The notes under the pieces are model-generated. The model did not search any database. It was given only the letters and a program-made list of their open reading frames with translations, and was not told the origin of the DNA. A stretch of DNA of 7,088 nucleotides, taken from positions 1-7,088 of the forward strand of contig JAGVPF010000179.1 in the NCBI GenBank assembly GCA_020052325.1. The letters are read 5' to 3'. This document shows positions 1 through 4,600 of this stretch, piece after piece; position 1 is the stretch's first letter, and each line of letters starts with the position of its first letter. The DNA is from an archaeon. Its GTDB lineage: Archaea; Micrarchaeota; Micrarchaeia; Anstonellales; Bilamarchaeaceae. The translations under genes and the position numbers were made by a program.

Positions 1-440
1 ATCAGCCTCAGCGTTTGGATGTCCGGGGTGTCCGGGAACAGCAGGGGGCCTGCAAGGGATATAGATGCCCGCGCGGGCACCGCACCCTGTGGAACGTCCT
101 CAAAAGCACGGTAGGCGTGGATGTAGTTGGGGGTGTTCGCGAGGGGAAGCCGGTCGTTTGAGGGAAAAAACATGATGTCGATGTCCGAAGCCCGCGATGT
201 GCTTGATGAATCCGAGATGGCGCTGCCGTAGAATGCCACTTCGTTCCTGTTGAACAGACGCATAAGCCAGTTTTTCAGGGAATCGAGGTGCCAGTTGGCC
301 ATCCCGGACATCGCCGTGCACTTGACCAGCAGGTCCGACATCGCCTTCTTCGGGTCGAGGCCCTGCGCCTCGAACGGCTCCATCGGGGGGTAGAGGAAAG
401 CCTCGCGGCAAAGGCGGTGCTTGATCTCCGGGTATTCCAT
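1..440 (-). CDS. Nucleotidyltransferase-fold protein, C-terminus cut by the window edge
   Basis: The frame is open from the ATG at 440 to the left edge, giving 146 visible residues. Residues 72-88 hold the hallmark of the DNA polymerase beta-type nucleotidyltransferase superfamily: Gly72-Ser73, a 12-residue spacer, then Asp86-Ile-Asp88 in a hydrophobic strand. The two aspartates would bind the catalytic metal ions. About 65 mostly helical residues (several Met, Trp49-type aromatics) precede the domain, so it is not a minimal MNT toxin/antitoxin protein, in which the motif lies nearer the N-terminus. The substrate (tRNA, protein, small molecule) cannot be told because the third carboxylate and C-terminal domain lie outside the window. 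The start is supported by a TATA box centred about 28 bases upstream with no ribosome binding site, so the mRNA should be leaderless. The superfamily assignment is fairly firm; the specific function is unknown. Confidence 0.8.
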   Translation of the reverse strand, partial: MEYPEIKHRLCREAFLYPPMEPFEAQGLDPKKAMSDLLVKCTAMSGMANWHLDSLKNWLMRLFNRNEVAFYGSAISDSSSTSRASDIDIMFFPSNDRLPLANTPNYIHAYRAFEDVPQGAVPARASISLAGPLLFPDTPDIQTLRL

Positions 441-463
441 GTGTTATTATTTGTGGGAAAATG

Positions 464-473
464 TTTATAAAAA
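464..473 (-). promoter_or_regulatory. TATA box of the nucleotidyltransferase gene
   Basis: Read on the minus strand the box is TTTTTATAAA, preceded by CC. Its centre lies about 28 bases upstream of the ATG at 440, so transcription should begin at or within a few bases of the start codon. No GGAGG or GGTG element lies between box and start, which fits a leaderless mRNA. Confidence 0.65.
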
Positions 474-502
474 GGTGTTACGCCGCTATTGCCGCGGGCG
501 GC
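469..502 (-). terminator. Possible GC hairpin plus T-run after the 171-residue gene
   Basis: On the minus strand GCCGC (502-498) can pair with GCGGC (486-482) across an 11-base loop. A run of five T (473-469) follows eight bases later. It lies 40-75 bases past the stop codon of the 542-1057 gene. The T-run is also the start of the next gene's TATA box, so one tract may serve both roles. Archaeal termination depends mainly on T-runs, so the hairpin may be incidental. Confidence 0.3.
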
Positions 503-541
503 TCCGGCTGCGTGAGGGGGCACCGGATTGATGCCGATGCA

Positions 542-1057
542 TTACGAATGCCAGCCCTCTTCGGACGGGTCCTGGCGGCGGCGCATCGGCACTGCAAACG
601 GAGGGCGCGGGGTCGGCTTTGAAGCTTCGTCCTGCCGCCCGAGCGCCCGGTACAGCCGCCATAGGATTTCCATCTCCCGGATGCCGATCATCGCTCCGCC
701 AGGAAGCGGAAGGAATGCGACGGACGATGCAAGCCGGGGCACCGGTACCCGGCTTTCAGGCCCCTTTGCGGAAACGGAGATTTCCGATGCCTGTTCCGGA
801 GTGAGCTGGGCGAGCGAGGTCGTTCGCGGGCTTACGCGGTTCCACCGCTCCATCATCCTCCATATATCATCCGTGAAGCGCGAGTTCGCCATGCGGGTGC
901 AGATGTCAAGGACGGCATGGGTGAGCGTGCCGCGGTCTCCGCGGAGCTTCTCGAGCGTTTCGATAATCTGGCGCGCCTCCCGGGGATTATAGCCACGGGC
1001 CCTAAGCGTTTCAGTGAACATTTCCTCGGCAGATTTCCGGACGATTTGTTGCGCCAT
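542..1057 (-). CDS. Unrecognised 171-residue protein
   Basis: I do not recognise this protein. The first 75 residues look helical and charged, with the pattern of a small alpha-helical domain (AEEMF...TLRARG...EARQIIETLEKLR) and a single cysteine at residue 53. The centre (about 76-115) is Ser/Thr/Pro-rich. A short hydrophobic stretch LPLPGGAMIGI is followed by a helix, and the tail is Pro/Arg-rich and probably disordered. There is no signal peptide or membrane segment. The start at 1057 is supported by GGTG at 1063-1066, five bases upstream, and a TATA-like box at 1089-1095. The gene sits 46 bases behind fibrillarin on the same strand and could also be reached by read-through. A 154-codon open frame on the opposite strand has a biased, shadow-like composition, so this strand is preferred. 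Confidence 0.65.
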   Translation of the reverse strand: MAQQIVRKSAEEMFTETLRARGYNPREARQIIETLEKLRGDRGTLTHAVLDICTRMANSRFTDDIWRMMERWNRVSPRTTSLAQLTPEQASEISVSAKGPESRVPVPRLASSVAFLPLPGGAMIGIREMEILWRLYRALGRQDEASKPTPRPPFAVPMRRRQDPSEEGWHS

Positions 1058-1088
1058 GACAGCACCGCTGGGGATTACGCAGCGGCGC

Positions 1089-1095
1089 TTTATAA
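1089..1095 (-). promoter_or_regulatory. TATA-like box of the 171-residue gene
   Basis: Minus-strand TTATAAA centred 35 bases upstream of the ATG at 1057. A transcript starting about 27 bases downstream would have a leader of only some nine bases, with GGTG (1066-1063) at its 5' end. The box begins eight bases past the fibrillarin stop codon. Confidence 0.5.
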
Positions 1096-1103
1096 TCCGG
1101 CCA

Positions 1104-1760
1104 TCAGCCGTTGTATTTCACAACAACGAAGAGATGGTCCTTGTCGAAAGGCTCGAGCTTGATTTTCTCGACGATTTCGAATACCGTCTCCAGCTTCTTC
1201 ACGACCGCCTCGAACACCACCTTCGGCTCTTTCGTGACGTCGATGCTCTGGCTCTTTATGCAAATCATCGCGATTCCGCCCTTCTTCAGGAACATCTTCG
1301 CGTTCTTGATGAGTATGTCGTCCTGGTCGGGCTGCGCGACGTCCATGTATATGGAATCGACCGCTCCGGCCTCCTCGTATTCCTGCGGCTGGCGCGCATC
1401 GCCGTGAATGGGAATTATGTTCTGCCTGCGCTCGGACAGTGCTATCAGCGTCTTCATGCACTGCGGGGCGATTTCCACCGCATATATCTCGCCGTCTGGC
1501 CCCATGATGTCGGACAGGTGCGAGATAGTCGTGCCGGTCGATGCGCCGAGATAGAGAAGCTTCGTGCCCGGGGCGAACGGGAATGTCTTAAGCCCTTTTT
1601 TCATCGCGCCGCACAGCTTGCTGCGGAACGCATCCCAGACGCGATATTCCTTCCCGCCTTCCCGGATTAACCGCTCTCCGTATACCCTGCGGCCCGGGTC
1701 GGCATTCTCTGTAAGGAATGTGCCTTCCTTCTGGAAGACCTCGGGAAAAACAGTATTCAT
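1104..1760 (-). CDS. flpA: Fibrillarin-like rRNA/tRNA 2'-O-methyltransferase
   Basis: This is the methyltransferase subunit of C/D-box sRNPs. Guided by a C/D sRNA, with L7Ae and Nop5, it moves a methyl group from S-adenosylmethionine to a ribose 2'-OH in rRNA or tRNA. The 218 residues match the short archaeal form, which lacks the eukaryotic Gly/Arg tail. Visible are the SAM-binding loop LLYLGASTGTT (68-78), the acidic residue after strand 2 (Glu96 in YAVEIAP), GDAR (120-123), the YMDVAQPDQ motif (138-146), and IKSQSID (168-174). The fibrillarin catalytic tetrad Lys-Asp-Lys-His can be placed at Lys48, Asp140, Lys169 and His209. The frame stays open upstream to 2168, but that part is Arg/His-rich shadow of the divergent gene. 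The ATG at 1760 is chosen because a TATA box lies 27-28 bases upstream and the conserved region begins here. Nop5, its usual archaeal neighbour, is not in the window. Confidence 0.96.
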   Translation of the reverse strand: MNTVFPEVFQKEGTFLTENADPGRRVYGERLIREGGKEYRVWDAFRSKLCGAMKKGLKTFPFAPGTKLLYLGASTGTTISHLSDIMGPDGEIYAVEIAPQCMKTLIALSERRQNIIPIHGDARQPQEYEEAGAVDSIYMDVAQPDQDDILIKNAKMFLKKGGIAMICIKSQSIDVTKEPKVVFEAVVKKLETVFEIVEKIKLEPFDKDHLFVVVKYNG

Positions 1761-1783
1761 GGATTGTTTGGTCCGCACAACAA

Positions 1784-1791
1784 TTTTATAT
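1784..1791. promoter_or_regulatory. Shared divergent TATA box (fibrillarin and the 138-residue gene)
   Basis: The octamer reads TTTTATAT on the plus strand and ATATAAAA on the minus strand. Its centre (1787.5) is 27.5 bases from the A of the plus-strand ATG at 1815 and 27.5 bases from the A of the minus-strand ATG at 1760. Neither gene has a ribosome binding site in the 54-base gap, so both mRNAs are predicted to be leaderless. The plus side has the more purine-rich flank (CACAACAA) expected of a TFB recognition element. Confidence 0.65.
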
Positions 1792-1814
1792 GCTATGCAC
1801 CAACATCCCCCCTC

Positions 1815-2231
1815 ATGGAAAATAACAGGCAGATTTCCGCCCAGAGATACCGCTCGCTCGTGCTGAGCCACCTTTACATCCTTGCAAGGGAGACGGACAC
1901 GCCTATGCGCTGTCTTCCGCAGCAGGCGCTTGCGAGGCTCGGCGTCACACGCTCGGTGGATGTCGCGAGTGTGACGACATTCCGGGTGGAGATACCGGCA
2001 GACCTCGAATGCAGGGGCGTCAGGGAGATGCTTGTGCGCTTCGAGCGCGAGGTTGCGGAGAACGGCCACCTCTTTTCGAAAAAGTGGCCGGCGGATGCCA
2101 AGGAAGTGAGGTTCCGGCCAAGGAAAGCCGGGAATGCGGCCACGCATGCGGGAAGGCCGGGGGGCCATGAAGACTGGGATGTCGAGCCTCTTGACGAGAA
2201 AGCGCTTATCCGGATGGCATCACCGCCCTAA
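1815..2231 (+). CDS. Unrecognised 138-residue protein divergent from fibrillarin
   Basis: I cannot assign this protein to a family. The N-terminal 50 residues look helical (RYRSLVLSHLYILARE, then LPQQALARLGV), loosely like a small helix-turn-helix, but I see no diagnostic motif. A strand-like piece (ASVTTFRVEIPADLE, about 51-65) and a charged helix follow. The C-terminal third is Gly/His/Arg-rich and probably flexible. There are two cysteines (33, 66) and no membrane segment. Codon use, with AGG and CGC arginines and G/C third positions, resembles the neighbouring genes. The ATG at 1815 is preferred over in-frame 1764 because the TATA box at 1784-1791 would otherwise lie inside the gene and because of its leaderless spacing. 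The stop is nine bases before the next TATA-like element. Confidence 0.65.
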   Translation: MENNRQISAQRYRSLVLSHLYILARETDTPMRCLPQQALARLGVTRSVDVASVTTFRVEIPADLECRGVREMLVRFEREVAENGHLFSKKWPADAKEVRFRPRKAGNAATHAGRPGGHEDWDVEPLDEKALIRMASPP

Positions 2232-2239
2232 AGGATATC

Positions 2240-2248
2240 TTTTAATAT
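2240..2248 (+). promoter_or_regulatory. Probable promoter of the eS19-PDCD5 unit
   Basis: TTTTAATAT, just past the stop codon of the preceding gene, is the best TATA-like match before eS19. It predicts a start near 2273 and a leader of about 70 bases. An alternative is the weaker AT-rich stretch near 2294-2300, which would give a leader of about 20 bases. Confidence 0.45.
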
Positions 2249-2301
2249 CATTATGGACACATTAACCCTGCGAAAAAACATCCAATTTTCCGTCTAGATA
2301 A

Positions 2302-2328
2302 GGGTTGCAGAAAGGATTTTGGGTTGCA
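2302..2328 (+). repeat. Direct repeat GGGTTGCA x2 in the eS19 leader
   Basis: GGGTTGCA occurs at 2302-2309 and 2321-2328, a period of 19 bases, just ahead of the ribosome binding site. The spacing is close to two helical turns, as for a dimeric regulator, but chance cannot be excluded. Confidence 0.35.
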
Positions 2329-2334
2329 CAAACT

Positions 2335-2340
2335 GAGGTG
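2335..2340 (+). promoter_or_regulatory. Ribosome binding site of eS19
   Basis: GAGGTG lies five bases before the ATG at 2346 and is complementary to the archaeal 16S rRNA 3' end. It fixes the start and shows that this mRNA has a leader, unlike the genes to the left. Confidence 0.75.
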
Positions 2341-2345
2341 CGTAT

Positions 2346-2753
2346 ATGGTCACGGCAAACGATGTAGAAGCGAACAGGCTCATAGAGAAGGCAGCACACA
2401 AGCTGAAGGAGATGAAGGTACACAAGCCGGCATTTGTCGGGCTTGTTAAGACGGGCGCGCACGCCCAGAGGCCGCCCCAGGACGCGGACTTCTGGTATTT
2501 CCGGTGCGCATCCATCCTCAGGCAGGCGTATGTCAACGGCGAAATCGGGACCAACAGGCTAAGGAGGCACTATGGCGGAAACAAGCGCCGAGGTGTCAAG
2601 CCCGCGCGCCACGCGCCATCCGGCGGCTCCACGATAAGGAAGGCCATGCAGGAGCTCGAGAAGGTAGGCCTGCTCGCAAAGCAGAAAATCGGGAGGGTCC
2701 TCACGCCCAAGGGCAGGAAACTTCTCGATGCGGCCGCAAAAGAGTGCGTTTGA
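2346..2753 (+). CDS. rps19e: 30S ribosomal protein S19e (eS19)
   Basis: This is an archaeal/eukaryal-specific small-subunit protein of the 30S head, with a winged-helix-like fold, needed in eukaryotes for late 18S rRNA maturation. The 135 residues are slightly shorter than the usual 140-150. Family signatures are plain: DADFWYFRCASILRQAYVNG (47-66), the RLRRHYGG turn (71-78), the basic loop KRRGVKPARHAPSGGSTIRK (80-99), and the end LEKVGLL...GRVLTPKGRKLLD (105-128). The start is fixed by GAGGTG five bases upstream. The PDCD5-family gene follows after two bases, so the two are co-transcribed and probably translationally coupled. This gene pair is common in archaea. Confidence 0.96.
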   Translation: MVTANDVEANRLIEKAAHKLKEMKVHKPAFVGLVKTGAHAQRPPQDADFWYFRCASILRQAYVNGEIGTNRLRRHYGGNKRRGVKPARHAPSGGSTIRKAMQELEKVGLLAKQKIGRVLTPKGRKLLDAAAKECV

Positions 2754-2755
2754 CA

Positions 2756-3046
2756 ATGAATGATGACGAGCAGCTTGAGGACGCGAGGAGGAAAAAACTT
2801 GAGTCCAAGAAGATGCAGGAGCAGCTGAAATCCACATTGAGGCACGCCCTCGATGAAGCTGCGTACAATCGCCTGATGAACGTCTCGGTGGCCAACAGCG
2901 AAATCTACCTTTCGGCGGCCAAAAGCGTGCTCGTATATTTCAAGCGCGCGGGCCGGAAAGTGAACGAGGATGAGCTGCTGTCCCTGCTGCGCGCAATCAA
3001 GGAGCAGAATGAGACGAAGACGACGATAACATTCCATAATAAGTAA
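2756..3046 (+). CDS. PDCD5-family DNA-binding protein
   Basis: This 96-residue protein belongs to the PDCD5/TFAR19 family, usually annotated in archaea as a DNA-binding protein and found beside rps19e. The family is a small helical bundle with a charged, flexible N-terminal helix. Here residues 1-30 are highly charged (ARRKKLESKKMQEQ). The core is the YNRLMNVSVANSEIYLSAAK segment (37-56), the KRAGRKVNEDELLSLLRAI segment (63-81), and a basic, strand-like TKTTITF ending. It is shorter than the typical 110-120 residues. The ATG at 2756 lies two bases after the eS19 stop with no clear ribosome binding site, so translation probably depends on reinitiation. The frame is open further upstream to 2504 inside eS19, but that part is shadow. 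Its cellular role is not established; nucleic-acid binding is a family-level statement. Confidence 0.88.
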   Translation: MNDDEQLEDARRKKLESKKMQEQLKSTLRHALDEAAYNRLMNVSVANSEIYLSAAKSVLVYFKRAGRKVNEDELLSLLRAIKEQNETKTTITFHNK

Positions 3047-3053
3047 AAAAAAT

Positions 3054-3060
3054 AGGAGGA
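3054..3060 (+). promoter_or_regulatory. Ribosome-binding-site-like AGGAGGA without a gene
   Basis: AGGAGGA is as strong as any ribosome binding site in the window, but no ATG or GTG follows at usable distance. The first candidate is a TTG 12 bases later that opens six codons. It lies seven bases past the PDCD5 stop codon and 60 bases before eL39. Confidence 0.3.
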
Positions 3061-3062
3061 TA

Positions 3063-3084
3063 AAAAGGATCCTTGGTTCCTTTT
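3063..3084 (+). terminator. Weak hairpin with T-run between PDCD5 and eL39
   Basis: AAAAGGA (3063-3069) pairs with TCCTTTT (3078-3084) across eight bases, and the 3' arm ends in four T. A competing perfect palindrome AAGGATCCTT lies at 3065-3074. This could end the eS19-PDCD5 transcript, but the stem is A/T-rich and weak. Confidence 0.3.
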
Positions 3085-3097
3085 ATTCCATAAAAAA
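3081..3097 (+). promoter_or_regulatory. Probable promoter of the eL39-eL31-aIF6-eL20-pfdA operon
   Basis: Two AT-rich boxes could bind TBP: TTTTATT (3081-3087), predicting a leader of about nine bases, and ATAAAAAA (3090-3097), centred 26-27 bases before the ATG at 3120 and predicting a leaderless start. The sequence does not decide between them. Confidence 0.45.
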
Positions 3098-3119
3098 TGA
3101 TGAATTCGGGGTTTTAATT

Positions 3120-3284
3120 ATGGGCGCAAAAGGTCTTGCAAAGAAATTGAAGCTTGGGAAAGCCGCCAGGAAAATCAAGAGGATACCGGCTTTCGTGATG
3201 GTCAGGACGAAGAGGAAGGTCACTTTCAACCGCAGGAAAAGGGACTGGAGAACGGACAAGCTCCGGATCGAAGACACTGATTGA
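3120..3284 (+). CDS. rpl39e: 50S ribosomal protein L39e (eL39)
   Basis: eL39 is a tiny, very basic protein that lines the lower part of the nascent-chain exit tunnel in archaeal and eukaryal large subunits, near where bacteria have the uL23 loop. The 54 residues fit the family (about 50). Visible are the basic N-terminal helix (KGLAKKLKLGKAARK), the conserved RIPAFVMVRTKRKVTFN segment (21-37) and RRKRDWRTDKLRI (38-50), with the family Trp at 43. A three-residue acidic EDT stretch near the C-terminus is unusual for so basic a family. There is only a weak GGGG upstream, which fits a first gene of an operon with a very short or absent leader. eL31 follows after 17 bases. Confidence 0.95.
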   Translation: MGAKGLAKKLKLGKAARKIKRIPAFVMVRTKRKVTFNRRKRDWRTDKLRIEDTD

Positions 3285-3287
3285 TTT

Positions 3288-3294
3288 GAGGTGA
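3288..3294 (+). promoter_or_regulatory. Ribosome binding site of eL31
   Basis: GAGGTGA, seven bases before the ATG at 3302. A nearer ATG at 3295 is in another frame and overlaps the spacer, so 3302 is the start. Confidence 0.75.
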
Positions 3295-3301
3295 ATGAAA
3301 A

Positions 3302-3697
3302 ATGGTCAAACTCGAAAGGATTTACACCGTTCCCCTCGGGGACGCTTATGAGACGGTCCGGGGGAAGAGGGTTCCGCGCGCGGTCAAGATTCTCCGCACC
3401 TTCATCGGGCGGCACATGAAGGCCGACGGGGAGAGGATTCTCATCAGCGAGAGCCTGAACAAGTTCCTCTGGTTGAGAAGCATCCAGAAGCCCCCCCGAA
3501 GGGTGAAGGTGAGGCTAATCAAGGACGAGGGCGAAATCCGCGCATATCTCTCCGACGAGAAGGTGGTGGAGCCGAAGAAGAAGGAGGCTCCGAAAGCCGA
3601 GGGGAAAAAGGAGGAGAAGAAACCCGAGGAGAAGCCGGTGGCAAAGGCCGAGAAGAAGGAGGAGAAACCGGCCGGAAAGCCCGAGCCTAAGAAATAG
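3302..3697 (+). CDS. rpl31e: 50S ribosomal protein L31e (eL31) with a charged C-terminal tail
   Basis: eL31 lies at the rim of the exit tunnel of the large subunit, where nascent-chain factors including SRP dock. Residues 1-88 are the family domain: ERIYTVPLGDAY (5-16), the RGKRVPRAVKILRTFIGRHMK helix region (20-40), SESLNKFLWLRSIQKPPRRVKVRL (49-72). The archaeal protein normally ends near here (about 85-95 residues). This one carries about 43 more residues (89-131) made almost only of Lys, Glu, Pro and Ala, certainly disordered and close in style to the FtsY N-terminal tail. It is the second gene of the operon, with a clear GAGGTGA site. The family call is secure; the tail's role is unknown. 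Confidence 0.95.
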   Translation: MVKLERIYTVPLGDAYETVRGKRVPRAVKILRTFIGRHMKADGERILISESLNKFLWLRSIQKPPRRVKVRLIKDEGEIRAYLSDEKVVEPKKKEAPKAEGKKEEKKPEEKPVAKAEKKEEKPAGKPEPKK

Positions 3698-3733
3698 CCT
3701 TTGGGCGGAAACCATATAGGCGTGTGAAAAAAA

Positions 3734-4393
3734 ATGAAAACATCGTACTTCGGGAGTCCCTGGATAGGGATGTACATCAAAACGAACGACAGGTTCACCG
3801 TGATGCCAGTCGACACCATGGCCAAAGTTGAGGACATGGTGCGCGAGCGGCTGAAGACAGAGGTCATAAAACTCGGAGTCGCGGATTCGAACCTGCTCGG
3901 CGTATACATCGCCATGAATTCGAGCGGCGTGATACTCCCGAATGTCGCTCGCGCAGCCGAGATTTCCACGCTAAAAAAGCTCGGCCTGAACGTTTACGTC
4001 TCCAAGGACAACCACAACGCGAACGGGAACAACATCGCCGCAAACGACAAGGGAGGCGTCATCAACCCGTATGTGGGGAGCGACGAGGCGAAGGCCATCG
4101 CTGATGCGCTCGGGGTGGAGCTCGTGCCGATGGGCATCGCGGGCTTCACGACAGTCGGGAGCGCATGCATCGCGACCAACAGCGGATTCCTCGCCCATTT
4201 CAAAAGCAGCGATGATGATTTGCGCATGCTGAAAGACGCCCTCAAGGTAGACGGGAGCAAGGGCACCCTCAACACCGGAACCGGCTTTGTCGGGTACGGG
4301 GCGGTCGTGAACAAGAACGGGTATATCGTCGGCGAGGATTCGACAGCGTTCGAAATAGGGAGGCTCGAAGAAGGCCTCGGACTGATAAAATAG
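3734..4393 (+). CDS. eif6: Translation initiation factor 6 (aIF6)
   Basis: aIF6 binds the uL14/eL24 face of the large subunit and blocks premature joining of the small subunit; it also acts late in 60S/50S assembly. The 219 residues match the usual 220. The protein is a five-fold pentein ring, and its repeats can be followed in the recurring hydrophobic-Gly-Asn turns: SPWIGMYIKTND (8-19), SGVILPNVA, VSKDNHNANGNNIAANDKGG with the Asn-rich loop, GSACIATNSGFLAH, and the conserved end GTLNTGTGFVGYGAVVNKNG. The start is the first ATG in a suitable place. GTGA six bases upstream is a partial ribosome binding site. A 36-base gap separates it from eL31, and eL20 follows after 23 bases. Confidence 0.97.
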   Translation: MKTSYFGSPWIGMYIKTNDRFTVMPVDTMAKVEDMVRERLKTEVIKLGVADSNLLGVYIAMNSSGVILPNVARAAEISTLKKLGLNVYVSKDNHNANGNNIAANDKGGVINPYVGSDEAKAIADALGVELVPMGIAGFTTVGSACIATNSGFLAHFKSSDDDLRMLKDALKVDGSKGTLNTGTGFVGYGAVVNKNGYIVGEDSTAFEIGRLEEGLGLIK

Positions 4394-4402
4394 CATTCAT
4401 CG

Positions 4403-4409
4403 AAGGTGA
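4403..4409 (+). promoter_or_regulatory. Ribosome binding site of eL20
   Basis: AAGGTGA, seven bases before the ATG at 4417; the same spacing as for eL31. Confidence 0.7.
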
Positions 4410-4416
4410 CTGAAAA

Positions 4417-4596
4417 ATGGTGAAATTCAATGTCAGCGGGAAGATAACGCTCGGGATCGAAGTACGGACGTTCTCCAAGGAAGTCGAGGCCGAAACCGAG
4501 AATGCGGCCAGGCACAGGACGTATGCGACCTTCGGTTCCACAAATGGCGTGAAAAGGAATAAGATTAAAATCGAAAAGGTCGAGAAGGTCTCGTGA
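4417..4596 (+). CDS. rpl18a: 50S ribosomal protein L20a/LX (eL20, L18Ae family)
   Basis: This 59-residue protein is the archaeal LX form of eL20, a large-subunit protein equivalent to one half of eukaryotic L18a. The family pattern is visible: an N-terminal strand KFNVSGKI (3-10), a FSKEVEAETENAARHRTYATFGS segment (19-41) with the helix and the conserved E-x-x-A-R/H-x-x-x-Y/TFGS feature, then a basic strand KRNKIKIEKV (46-55). It is shorter than many archaeal LX proteins (about 75). AAGGTGA seven bases upstream fixes the start. Its place between aIF6 and prefoldin alpha is the usual archaeal order and strengthens the call. The pfdA start follows after four bases. Confidence 0.93.
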   Translation: MVKFNVSGKITLGIEVRTFSKEVEAETENAARHRTYATFGSTNGVKRNKIKIEKVEKVS

Positions 4597-4600
4597 TAAA

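Noticed and set aside
528..992. 154-codon open frame on the plus strand
   Set aside because: It is antisense to the 171-residue gene, has Ser/Arg-rich shadow-like composition and lacks a ribosome binding site or TATA box at suitable distance.
1014..1670. 218-codon open frame on the plus strand
   Set aside because: It is antisense to fibrillarin, whose motifs and catalytic residues are unmistakable.
1761..2168. N-terminal extension of fibrillarin by 136 codons
   Set aside because: It is the reverse shadow of the 138-residue gene, would swallow the TATA box, and fibrillarin of normal length starts at 1760.
2504..2755. Upstream start for the PDCD5-family protein
   Set aside because: The added part lies in another frame of eS19, is Arg/Gly/His-rich, and the family begins at about the ATG at 2756.
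3096..3103. C-box-like AATGATGA, considered as a C/D-box sRNA
   Set aside because: No D box (CTGA) or internal C'/D' pair follows within sRNA length, and the site lies against the eL39 start.
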